Positions 6,790-13,024 of a DNA stretch of 13,024 nt are shown piece after piece; position 1 is the stretch's first letter, and each line of letters begins with the position of its first letter. The notes beneath the pieces are model-generated. The model was not told where the DNA came from. It made no database searches and worked only from the letters and a program-made list of their open reading frames with translations. The DNA lies in NCBI GenBank assembly GCA_005888515.1, contig VAZR01000124.1, positions 1 through 13,024 on the forward strand, in the 5' to 3' direction. Position numbers and translations under genes: made by a program. The stretch is from Alphaproteobacteria bacterium. GTDB lineage: Bacteria > Pseudomonadota > Alphaproteobacteria > ATCC43930 > CGMCC-115725.

Positions 6790-6876
6790 GTATGAGGGCG
6801 AGGGTGGCGAGATCATCGCTGAGCCATATCGGGGCAAGTACCCGACTTAAACCGTCGGATTTCTCTCGGGTTTGCC

Positions 6877-7518
6877 ATGCCTGAGGTCATTATCAATGGC
6901 CCGGAAGGGCGGATCGAGGGCCGTTATCACCATGCCCGCGGCGGCACCGCGCCGATGGCGCTGGTGCTGCATCCGCACCCGCTGCATGGCGGGACGATGA
7001 ACAACAAGATCGTCTACACGCTCTATCAATGCTTTGTTCGGCGCGGGTTTTCGACCCTGCGTTTCAACTTCCGCGGGGTCGGCCGCAGCCAGGGCAGCTT
7101 CGATCGCGGCGAGGGCGAACTCGCCGATGCGGCGGCGGCACTCGACTGGCTACAGGGTTATAATCCGAACGCCGTCACGTGCTGGGTCGCCGGCTATTCG
7201 TTCGGCGCATGGATCGGCATGCAATTGTTGATGCGGCGCCCCGAGATCGACGCCTTCATTTCGGTATCGCCTCCGGCCAACCAGTACGATTTCAGCTTTC
7301 TCGCGCCGTGCCCCTCTTCCGGACTGATCCTGCAAGGCGACCACGACAATCTGGTTCCCCACGAATCAGTCCAGAAACTGGTGCACAAGCTGTCGCATCA
7401 GCGCGATATCAAGATCGACTATCGCAAGATCCAAGGCGCCGACCACTTCTTCATGGAAAGCGCCGAAACACTGGCGACGCATGTCGACACGTATAGGTTT
7501 CGGGCGGGCGGCGCGTAA
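6877..7518 (+). CDS. Alpha/beta hydrolase (COG2945-like)
   Basis: This is a 213-residue cytosolic alpha/beta hydrolase of unknown substrate. The catalytic serine is S108 in the nucleophile elbow GYSFGAW, the acid is probably in GDHD (D155 or D157), and the histidine is H190 in GADHFF. The oxyanion-side motif HPHP (32-35) followed by GGTMNNK and the RFNFRGVGRSQG stretch (62-73) are characteristic of the family. ATG 6877 gives the familiar N-terminus MPEVIINGPEGRIEGRYH. Length is about normal, but the last seven residues (RFRAGGA) are encoded opposite the C-terminal codons of the convergent dedA gene. It diverges from cysE across a shared promoter region; a functional tie to the isc operon is not evident. 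Confidence 0.9.
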   Translation: MPEVIINGPEGRIEGRYHHARGGTAPMALVLHPHPLHGGTMNNKIVYTLYQCFVRRGFSTLRFNFRGVGRSQGSFDRGEGELADAAAALDWLQGYNPNAVTCWVAGYSFGAWIGMQLLMRRPEIDAFISVSPPANQYDFSFLAPCPSSGLILQGDHDNLVPHESVQKLVHKLSHQRDIKIDYRKIQGADHFFMESAETLATHVDTYRFRAGGA

Positions 7519-8112
7519 AGCTGCCCATACCACCCCGGCGATACCGATCAAAGTAAGCCCGCCGAACACCAGAATTATCGTGTTTGTGGACCCGATCAGG
7601 CGGTCGCCGACTTCGCCGACGAGGTCTCCCGCGAGGAGCAGCATCGGCGCCCAGACCAGCGCGGACGTCACATTGGCAAACCAGAACCGCCCCCGCGGCA
7701 TCTGCATAATGCCGGCGGCAAGCGGAATAACAGCCCGGATAGGGCCAAAAAATCGGCCAATAAAGACGCTTTTGCCGCCGTGGCGCTCGAAAAACAGGAT
7801 TCCGCGCGACAGCAAATCGGGATGGCGTGAAAACGGCCATATCCGGGCGATCCCGCCACCACAGCTGCGCCCGAGCCAATACGATATCGAATCGCCAAAC
7901 ACCGCACCGAGTACCGCGCCCGCGAGGATTGATGCGTAGGGCAAGGTGCCGTCCGACAGCAACGTGCCCGCAGCTATCAAAACGCTCGTGCCGGGAAACG
8001 CCAGACTCATAAATGCAAACGACTCGCCAAAGGCGGTGATGAACATCACCACCGCAGCCCAATCCGAATGCGTCTTGATTAAATCGAGCAGCGGTTGAGC
8101 GACATCGTCCAT
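7366..8112 (-). CDS. DedA/SNARE-associated family inner-membrane protein
   Basis: This is a polytopic inner-membrane protein of the DedA family, linked in other bacteria to lipid-carrier or phospholipid flipping and to envelope homeostasis. Family marks are GES near residue 29, FPGTSVLIAAG at 39-49, and the signature GRFFGPIRAVIPLAAG at 119-134 with R120 and R126. Hydrophobic segments lie at about 17-50, 60-80, 122-136, 148-164 and 178-198. ATG 8112 is chosen because MDDVAQPLLDLIKTHSDWA matches the usual family start and a promoter-like pair lies just upstream; the open frame extends to 8238. Residues from about 199 to 248 are antisense to the hydrolase gene and look non-native, so the original stop has probably been lost and the frame runs on to 7366. 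Confidence 0.88.
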   Translation of the reverse strand: MDDVAQPLLDLIKTHSDWAAVVMFITAFGESFAFMSLAFPGTSVLIAAGTLLSDGTLPYASILAGAVLGAVFGDSISYWLGRSCGGGIARIWPFSRHPDLLSRGILFFERHGGKSVFIGRFFGPIRAVIPLAAGIMQMPRGRFWFANVTSALVWAPMLLLAGDLVGEVGDRLIGSTNTIILVFGGLTLIGIAGVVWAALRAARPKPIRVDMRRQCFGAFHEEVVGALDLAIVDLDIALMRQLVHQFLD

Positions 8113-8156
8113 GAATTCCGTCACAGGGCGCGGAGCTACGGGCAGGTGGTCCGCGC

Positions 8157-8185
8157 TATATTGCCGAGCCATGGCCACGGGACAA
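8157..8185 (-). promoter_or_regulatory. Candidate promoter of the dedA-family gene
   Basis: On the minus strand TTGTCC (8180-8185) and AATATA (8157-8162) are separated by 17 nt. Transcription would start about 40 nt before ATG 8112 and downstream of the longer start codons, which supports the shorter protein. The match to consensus is moderate. Confidence 0.35.
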
Positions 8186-8240
8186 GGGACGGATTTCTCG
8201 TGAACCGGTATCATCGGCCGTTGGCGTGAGCCGAACACCA

Positions 8241-8246
8241 GAGGAG
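8241..8246 (+). promoter_or_regulatory. Ribosome binding site deciding the eutB start
   Basis: GAGGAG lies 6 nt before GTG 8253. It favours this codon over the in-frame GTG at 8226, which has no comparable site. Confidence 0.75.
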
Positions 8247-8252
8247 CCCCCG

Positions 8253-9650
8253 GTGGGCTACGCGGAAACGCTCGGTGGGACCCGCTACGTCTTTTCCGAT
8301 CTGAAAACGCTTCTGGCCCGTGCGACGCCGCCGCGCTCAGGCGACCGGCTTGCGGGGGTGGCCGCAGCGGATATGACCGAACGGGTTGCGGCGCAGCGCG
8401 CTCTTGCCGATCTGCGGTTGCGCCCGCTGATCGAGGATCCTGTCGTACCGTACGAGGCCGACGAGATCACGCGGTTGATCATCGATACCCATAACCCTGA
8501 TGCTTTCGCACCGATCGCCGCGATGACGGTCGGCGAATTACGCGACTGGCTGCTCTCGGATGCCGCAGATACCGCCGCACTCACCCGGCTTGCAGCCGGC
8601 TTGACCCCGGAGATCGTCGCCGCGGTATCGAAGATCATGCGGCTGCAGGATCTGGTCAGCGTCGCCGCAAAATGCCGGGTGGTGACCCGGTTTCGCAACA
8701 CGATTGGGCTCGACGGGCGATTGTCGACGCGGCTGCAGCCCAATCACCCGACCGACGACGTGCGAGGGATCGCCGCCTCGATACTCGACGGGCTGATGCT
8801 CGGGTCGGGCGACGCCGTGATCGGCATCAATCCGGCGACCGACAGCCTCCAAAAATATCTTGAGCTGACCCGGTTTCTCGATCAGCTGCGCGAACGGCTC
8901 GACCTGCCCGGCCAGGGGTGCGTGCTGGCGCATGTAACGACGGCGATCGCAGCGATCGAACACGGCGCACCGGTCGATCTGGTGTTTCAGTCGGTCGCCG
9001 GCACCGAGGCGGCAAACCGCCATTTCGGCGTCGATCTCGCGCTGCTTCGTGAGGCTCGGGAGGCGGCGCTGTCGCTCGGCCGTGGCTCAATCGGCACCAA
9101 TGTCATGTATTTCGAGACCGGGCAGGGCAGCGCCCTCTCGGCCGAGGCGCATCACGACGTCGATCAACAGACCCTCGAAGCACGTGCCTACGCCGTGGCG
9201 CGCGCTTTCGATCCGCTGCTGGTCAATTCGGTCGTCGGTTTCATCGGCCCGGAATACCTATTCGACGGCAAGGAGATCATCCGGGCCGGGCTGGAAGACC
9301 ATTTCTGCGGCAAGCTGCTCGGTCTGCCGATGGGTTGCGATGTTTGCTATACGAATCATGCCGAGGCCGATCAGGACGATATGGACGCGCTGCTGACATT
9401 GCTCGGAGTGGCCGGCTGCACCTACATCATGGGTGTGCCGGGTGCCGACGACGTCATGCTGAGCTACCAGAGCAGCTCCTTTCACGACGCGCTCTACCTG
9501 CGTCGAGTGTTGGACAAGCGGCCGGCTCCCGAATTCGAGACCTGGCTCGAGCGCATGGGTATCGCCGATGCGTACGGCAATCTGATCGGTCCCGAGCGCA
9601 CCGACATCGCCGCGGCGCCGCTACGGCGGCTTCTGGCGGCCTTGGAATGA
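8253..9650 (+). CDS. eutB: Ethanolamine ammonia-lyase large (catalytic) subunit EutB
   Basis: With EutC and adenosylcobalamin, EutB converts ethanolamine to acetaldehyde and ammonia by a radical mechanism in a TIM barrel. From GTG 8253 the product has 465 residues (about 453 in E. coli). Conserved stretches are RSGDRLAGVAA near the N-terminus, TRLQPNHPTDDV with R160 and Q162, GDAVIGINP with N193, QGCVLAHVTT, AGTEAAN with its Glu, YFETGQGSALS with E288, VGFIGPEYL, RAGLEDHF and CYTNHAEADQ. These cover the substrate- and cobalamin-contacting positions of the family, so the enzyme looks functional. The start is set by GAGGAG six bases upstream. The stop overlaps the eutC start as ATGA. No eut regulator or microcompartment gene is adjacent in the window. 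Confidence 0.96.
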   Translation: MGYAETLGGTRYVFSDLKTLLARATPPRSGDRLAGVAAADMTERVAAQRALADLRLRPLIEDPVVPYEADEITRLIIDTHNPDAFAPIAAMTVGELRDWLLSDAADTAALTRLAAGLTPEIVAAVSKIMRLQDLVSVAAKCRVVTRFRNTIGLDGRLSTRLQPNHPTDDVRGIAASILDGLMLGSGDAVIGINPATDSLQKYLELTRFLDQLRERLDLPGQGCVLAHVTTAIAAIEHGAPVDLVFQSVAGTEAANRHFGVDLALLREAREAALSLGRGSIGTNVMYFETGQGSALSAEAHHDVDQQTLEARAYAVARAFDPLLVNSVVGFIGPEYLFDGKEIIRAGLEDHFCGKLLGLPMGCDVCYTNHAEADQDDMDALLTLLGVAGCTYIMGVPGADDVMLSYQSSSFHDALYLRRVLDKRPAPEFETWLERMGIADAYGNLIGPERTDIAAAPLRRLLAALE

Positions 9651-10414
9651 GCAACGACCGCGCCCTGTCCTGGCCCGCGCTGCGCCACGCAACGCCGGCC
9701 CGCATCGGGCTCGGCCGCCGAGGCGCTGGTCTACCAACTGCCGCGCATCTCGATTTTCAGCTGGCTCATGCTCGGGCGCGTGATGCAGTGCATGCCCCAT
9801 TCGATGCCAAAACCGTTGCCGCGCGAGTGCGGGATTGCGGTCTCGAACCGATCCTGCTGCGCTCGGCGGCGCGCGACCGGCTAATTTATCTGCGCCGGCC
9901 CGATCTCGGGCGGCGGCTTGACACCGAGTCGCGGGAACGCCTGATCGCTCGCCCCAAAAGTCCGATCGATATCGCTTTCGTGATTGCCGATGGATTATCC
10001 GCCACGGCTGTGCATGCCCATGCCGGCGCGCTGCTCGCCGCGACGCTGGATCGGCTCGATCCGGCGTTATGTATAGGCCCGGTCGCAATCGTCGAGGGTG
10101 GCCGCGTCGCAATCGGCGACGAGATCGGCGGGATCCTCGGCGCGGCGCTCGCGGCGGTGCTGATCGGTGAGCGGCCGGGTCTCAGCGCGGCGGATTCGCT
10201 CGGCGTCTACGTTACCTGGCAGCCGGCGCCGGGCACGGTGGATTCAGCGCGCAACTGCTTGTCCAACATTCATGCCGCCGGGCTACCGATTGTGCATGCC
10301 GCCGAGCGGCTTGCCGCGCTGCTCAAGGCGGCGCGAGATTATCGGATGACCGGTGTCGCGCTCGGCCAGCGTCTCGCGGCCGTAGCATCGCCCCAGATCG
10401 ACCAGGGAGGCTAA
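9647..10414 (+). CDS. eutC: Ethanolamine ammonia-lyase small subunit EutC
   Basis: EutC completes the cobalamin-binding site of the lyase. The 255-residue product carries the family C-terminal core: GPVAIVEGGRVAIGDEIG (144-161), ERPGLSAADSLGVYVTW (175-191) and ARNCLSNIHAAGL (201-213). The N-terminal 35 or so residues, rich in Ala, Arg and Gly, are less conserved, as is usual. ATG 9647 is chosen because it overlaps the eutB stop (ATGA); the open frame upstream lies inside eutB. The stop overlaps the next start as TAATG, so three genes are chained. Confidence 0.95.
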   Translation: MSNDRALSWPALRHATPARIGLGRRGAGLPTAAHLDFQLAHARARDAVHAPFDAKTVAARVRDCGLEPILLRSAARDRLIYLRRPDLGRRLDTESRERLIARPKSPIDIAFVIADGLSATAVHAHAGALLAATLDRLDPALCIGPVAIVEGGRVAIGDEIGGILGAALAAVLIGERPGLSAADSLGVYVTWQPAPGTVDSARNCLSNIHAAGLPIVHAAERLAALLKAARDYRMTGVALGQRLAAVASPQIDQGG

Positions 10415-12024
10415 TGTCCACCGTGCTTCACCGCGGCAACAGCTATGACGAGGTGTATCGCGGGTTCCGCTGGAAATTACCGGCCCGCTTCAACATTGGC
10501 GTCGCCGCTTGCGACCGGCATGCCGACGGCGGGGGCCGGTTGGCGCTGATCTACGAGGCGCCCGGCGGCACCGTCGAGCGCTTCACCTTCGACGATCTGA
10601 AGCGGCTGTCGAACCGCTGTGCCAATGCGCTGGCCGCCTTTGGGGTAAAGACGGGAGACCGGGTCGGGGTTTTATTGCCGCAGCGGCCTGAGACCGCCAT
10701 TGCGCATCTCGCGATCTATAAGCTCGGCGCGGTGGCGGTACCGCTGTTCGTGCAGTTCGGCCCGGATGCCATCGAGCACCGCCTCGCCGATAGCGGCGCC
10801 AAGGCGCTGATCACCGACGGCGAAAATCTGGCCAAGATCCCACCAGGCTTGCCCGATCTCGCGACGATCCTGATCGTAGACGGCGATAGTGGCGGTTATC
10901 CACTGTTCTGGCCGACGCTGGAACGCGCTCGCGACGAATTCGCGCCGGCCGACACCACCGCAGATGACCCCGCCCTGATCATCTACACCTCCGGCACGAC
11001 CGGAAAGCCGAAGGGAGCGCTGCATGCGCATCGCGTCCTGCTCGGGCATTTGCCCGGCGTGCAGTTACCGCACGACTTCTTCCCGCGTCCCGGCGATTTG
11101 TATTGGACCCCGGCCGATTGGGCATGGATCGGCGGGCTGCTCGATGTGCTGCTGCCGAGCCTTTATTTTGGGGTTCCTGTGCTGGCCCATCGCGCCGGCA
11201 AATTCGATCCGGAGGAAGCGTTTGCGCTGATCGGCCGGCATCGCGTCCGCAACGCTTTCCTGCCGCCGACCGCGCTGAAGATGATGCGGCCGGTACCATC
11301 GCCGCGCGAGCGCTTTGGCCTCGATCTGCGTTCGGTGGCGAGCGGCGGCGAGGCGCTCGGCGAAGACATCCTCGCCTGGTCAAAAGACGCGCTCGGGGTT
11401 GCGGTCAACGAGTTTTACGGCCAGACCGAGGCCAATCTGCTGGCCGGCAATCGCGCTTCGCTCTACCCGGTGCGGCCGGGCTCGATGGGGCGGCCAATCC
11501 CGGGACACCGCGTCGCCGTCGTATCGGAAGCGGGTGAGCGGTTGCCGGTCGGCGAGACCGGCATCATCGCGGTCGCGCGGCCGGATCCGGTCATGTTTCT
11601 CGGCTATTGGAACAACCCGGAAGCGACAGCGGCAAAATTCGCCGGCAATTGGCTGCTGACCGGCGATGTCGCGCTGCAGGATGACGAGGGCTACATCTGG
11701 TACAAGGGCCGCGAGGACGATCTGATCTCGAGCGGCGGCTACCGCATCGGCCCGACCGACATTGAGGATTGCTTGATGAAGCACGAGGCGGTGTTGATGG
11801 CCGCGGCGGTCGGCCATCCCGACCCGGTGCGCGGCGAAATCGTGCGCGCTTTCGTCGTTCCAAAGACGGATGCCGCGGCGGGGCCGCAACTCGCTGACGA
11901 GATCCGTGCTTTTGTCGGGCGCCGGCTGGCGTGGTACCAGGCACCGCGCGACGTGATATTCGTCGATGAATTGCCGCTGACGGCGACCGGCAAGATCATA
12001 CGCCGCGAATTGCGCGGCCGTTGA
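10414..12024 (+). CDS. AMP-forming acyl-CoA synthetase (acetyl-CoA synthetase-like)
   Basis: This 536-residue ANL-superfamily ligase activates a carboxylic acid with ATP and couples it to CoA. The P-loop is YTSGTTGKPKG (191-201), the aromatic substrate region WTPADWAWIGG is at 231-241, the A5-type motif is YGQTEAN (335-341), and the ATP-ribose-binding Asp is D418 in LTGDVA. The hinge and A8 region is GREDDLISSGGYRIGP (432-447), and the catalytic lysine is K527 in TATGKIIRREL. It is shorter than classical Acs (about 650 residues) and closer to medium-chain or AcsM-type ligases. Being in the eutBC operon suggests that acetate from ethanolamine-derived acetaldehyde is the substrate, but the sequence alone does not prove chain-length preference. 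GGGAGG ends three bases before the start. Confidence 0.9.
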   Translation: MSTVLHRGNSYDEVYRGFRWKLPARFNIGVAACDRHADGGGRLALIYEAPGGTVERFTFDDLKRLSNRCANALAAFGVKTGDRVGVLLPQRPETAIAHLAIYKLGAVAVPLFVQFGPDAIEHRLADSGAKALITDGENLAKIPPGLPDLATILIVDGDSGGYPLFWPTLERARDEFAPADTTADDPALIIYTSGTTGKPKGALHAHRVLLGHLPGVQLPHDFFPRPGDLYWTPADWAWIGGLLDVLLPSLYFGVPVLAHRAGKFDPEEAFALIGRHRVRNAFLPPTALKMMRPVPSPRERFGLDLRSVASGGEALGEDILAWSKDALGVAVNEFYGQTEANLLAGNRASLYPVRPGSMGRPIPGHRVAVVSEAGERLPVGETGIIAVARPDPVMFLGYWNNPEATAAKFAGNWLLTGDVALQDDEGYIWYKGREDDLISSGGYRIGPTDIEDCLMKHEAVLMAAAVGHPDPVRGEIVRAFVVPKTDAAAGPQLADEIRAFVGRRLAWYQAPRDVIFVDELPLTATGKIIRRELRGR

Positions 12025-12034
12025 CCAGTGATTT

Positions 12035-12040
12035 GGAGGT
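12035..12040 (+). promoter_or_regulatory. Ribosome binding site deciding a TTG start
   Basis: GGAGGT lies 7 nt before TTG 12048. It supports this start for the hydratase gene over the in-frame TTG at 12021, which would overlap the preceding stop. Confidence 0.65.
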
Positions 12041-12047
12041 AAAGCCG

Positions 12048-12833
12048 TTGGCCGCACTCGATCTTCGGCAGAAGGCCGAACGCGTCGCGTCACTGTTCCG
12101 AGACCGGCATCAGATCGACATTCTCCCGACCGAGCTGATGCCGGCCGATCTCAGCGAAGCGTATGCGATCCGCGCCGTGTTCGAGGCGATCGAGACGGCG
12201 CGCGGGCGCGGCCAGGTCGCGGGTTACAAGATCGGGCTGACGACACCAATCATGCAGAAGCTGTGCGGCGTCGACGAGCCTTGCTACGGCGCGATCTTCG
12301 CGACTGAGGTGCATCACCGCCGCGCTGAATTGCCAGTGCGCGATTACTGCCGGCTCGGCATCGAGACCGAGATCGCGGTGCGGCTCAGCGAAGATTTGCC
12401 GCAAGGCGGGAGCGTCGAACGGGTCTCGGGCGCGGTGGAAAGCTGCATGGCGGCCATCGAAGTCCTTGAGGATCTGCGCCACGATTATAAGCGGCTCAGC
12501 GCCGCAGCGATGGTCGCGGGTAATGTATGGAACGCCGGGGCGATCCTCGGCACGGCGGTGACCGATTGGCGGCGGCTCGACCTCGCCGCGGTAACAGCCC
12601 GCTTGTCGATCAACGGCCGCGAGATCGGCACCGGCAAAGGCGGCGATGTGATGGGAAATCCGCTGAACGCTCTTGCTTGGCTGGCCGACAAGCTGGCCGT
12701 TGCCGGCACGCCGCTCAAGCGCGGCATGATCGTGCTGACCGGCAGCATGGTGCCGATCCAGTTTCCGGGCCCGGGCGATCGGGCTCTGGTCGAGGTCGAA
12801 GGTCTCGGCACGGCCGAACTGGTCACGACCTGA
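12048..12833 (+). CDS. 2-keto-4-pentenoate hydratase-like protein (MhpD / fumarylacetoacetate hydrolase family)
   Basis: The 261-residue product aligns along its length with MhpD-type enzymes, which add water to 2-hydroxypentadienoate, and with related oxalocrotonate decarboxylases. Visible family features are GYKIGLTTP with K61, the metal-binding Glu residues E106 and E108 in GIETEIAV, a third at E138 in AIEVLED, the segment GTGKGGDVMGNPLNALAWLA, and the C-terminal ILTGSM equivalent. TTG 12048 is used because GGAGGT lies seven bases upstream; starting at 12021 would add nine residues. It is the last gene of the eutBC operon. Its substrate is unclear because no meta-cleavage pathway genes are nearby; a link to ethanolamine breakdown is only inferred from position. 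Confidence 0.88.
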   Translation: MAALDLRQKAERVASLFRDRHQIDILPTELMPADLSEAYAIRAVFEAIETARGRGQVAGYKIGLTTPIMQKLCGVDEPCYGAIFATEVHHRRAELPVRDYCRLGIETEIAVRLSEDLPQGGSVERVSGAVESCMAAIEVLEDLRHDYKRLSAAAMVAGNVWNAGAILGTAVTDWRRLDLAAVTARLSINGREIGTGKGGDVMGNPLNALAWLADKLAVAGTPLKRGMIVLTGSMVPIQFPGPGDRALVEVEGLGTAELVTT

Positions 12834-13024
12834 TACCAGAATGGACGCGACTCGGATTCGGGCTTTCGAACGTGGCAATGCGCCGCGCCATCTTAGATTC
12901 CCGCCTTCTCACAACACTTTGTGCTATTGGTGGCAGTTATAACCAAACCTGTGGTACCGCAGCGGCGTCGTCAACTCGCGGGTCGAGCACAGCATGCCAA
13001 ATCTATACCCATTGGCTCGCCCCA
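12834..13024. other. Non-coding end of window
   Basis: I see no supported gene, RNA or clear hairpin terminator in these 191 nt. An ATG at 12994 opens a frame to the window edge, but only ten codons are visible and there is no ribosome binding site. Confidence 0.6.

Noticed and set aside
8209..8214. TATCAT as a possible -10 for eutB
   Set aside because: No acceptable -35 lies 16-18 nt upstream, so I did not annotate a eut promoter.
10672..11049. Long antisense open frames opposite the acyl-CoA synthetase, EutB and other genes
   Set aside because: GC-rich codon use produces such shadow frames. None has a ribosome binding site or a recognisable protein pattern.
12994..13024. Possible start of another plus-strand gene at the window edge
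   Set aside because: Only ten codons are visible and there is no upstream ribosome binding site.

Overview
This 13 kb window is GC-rich, densely packed chromosomal DNA. Protein types, codon use and gene order point to an alphaproteobacterium, probably of the Rhodospirillales or a related group; this is an inference from gene content, not a database match. Genes are tightly spaced, with five ATGA stop/start overlaps and one TAATG.

Positions 58-6697 are a minus-strand block. In reading order it holds cysE (serine acetyltransferase), iscR (Rrf2-type Fe-S regulator), a NifS-like cysteine desulfurase, iscS, iscA, a 145-residue HscA-like remnant, a 2Fe-2S ferredoxin, tenA, a broken mnmA, and a tRNA with anticodon CAT (elongator Met). 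It has the layout of an ISC Fe-S cluster operon, with cysteine supply at the front and sulfur or thiamine functions at the back. The scaffold gene iscU and co-chaperone gene hscB are absent from their usual places. The Hsp70 chaperone HscA is reduced to a short protein without recognisable ATPase motifs, and IscS lacks the C-terminal tail that docks IscU. These losses fit together: the IscU/HscB/HscA branch has gone while desulfuration, the A-type carrier and the ferredoxin remain. Separately, mnmA carries an internal out-of-frame deletion of about 120 nt.

Positions 6698-6876 form a divergent promoter region between cysE and a plus-strand alpha/beta hydrolase gene (6877-7518). The hydrolase gene runs tail-to-tail into a minus-strand DedA-family membrane protein gene, and the two coding regions overlap by about 150 nt.

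Positions 8253-12833 are a plus-strand operon: eutB and eutC (adenosylcobalamin-dependent ethanolamine ammonia-lyase), an AMP-forming acyl/acetyl-CoA synthetase, and a hydratase of the MhpD/fumarylacetoacetate hydrolase family. No microcompartment or acetaldehyde dehydrogenase gene lies in the window. The apparent route is ethanolamine to acetaldehyde to (by an enzyme encoded elsewhere) acetate to acetyl-CoA; the role of the hydratase is unclear. The last 190 nt hold no gene I can support.

The most interesting signal is the pared-down ISC locus with its miniature HscA-like protein. I see no CRISPR array, insertion sequence, prophage or obvious defence system.
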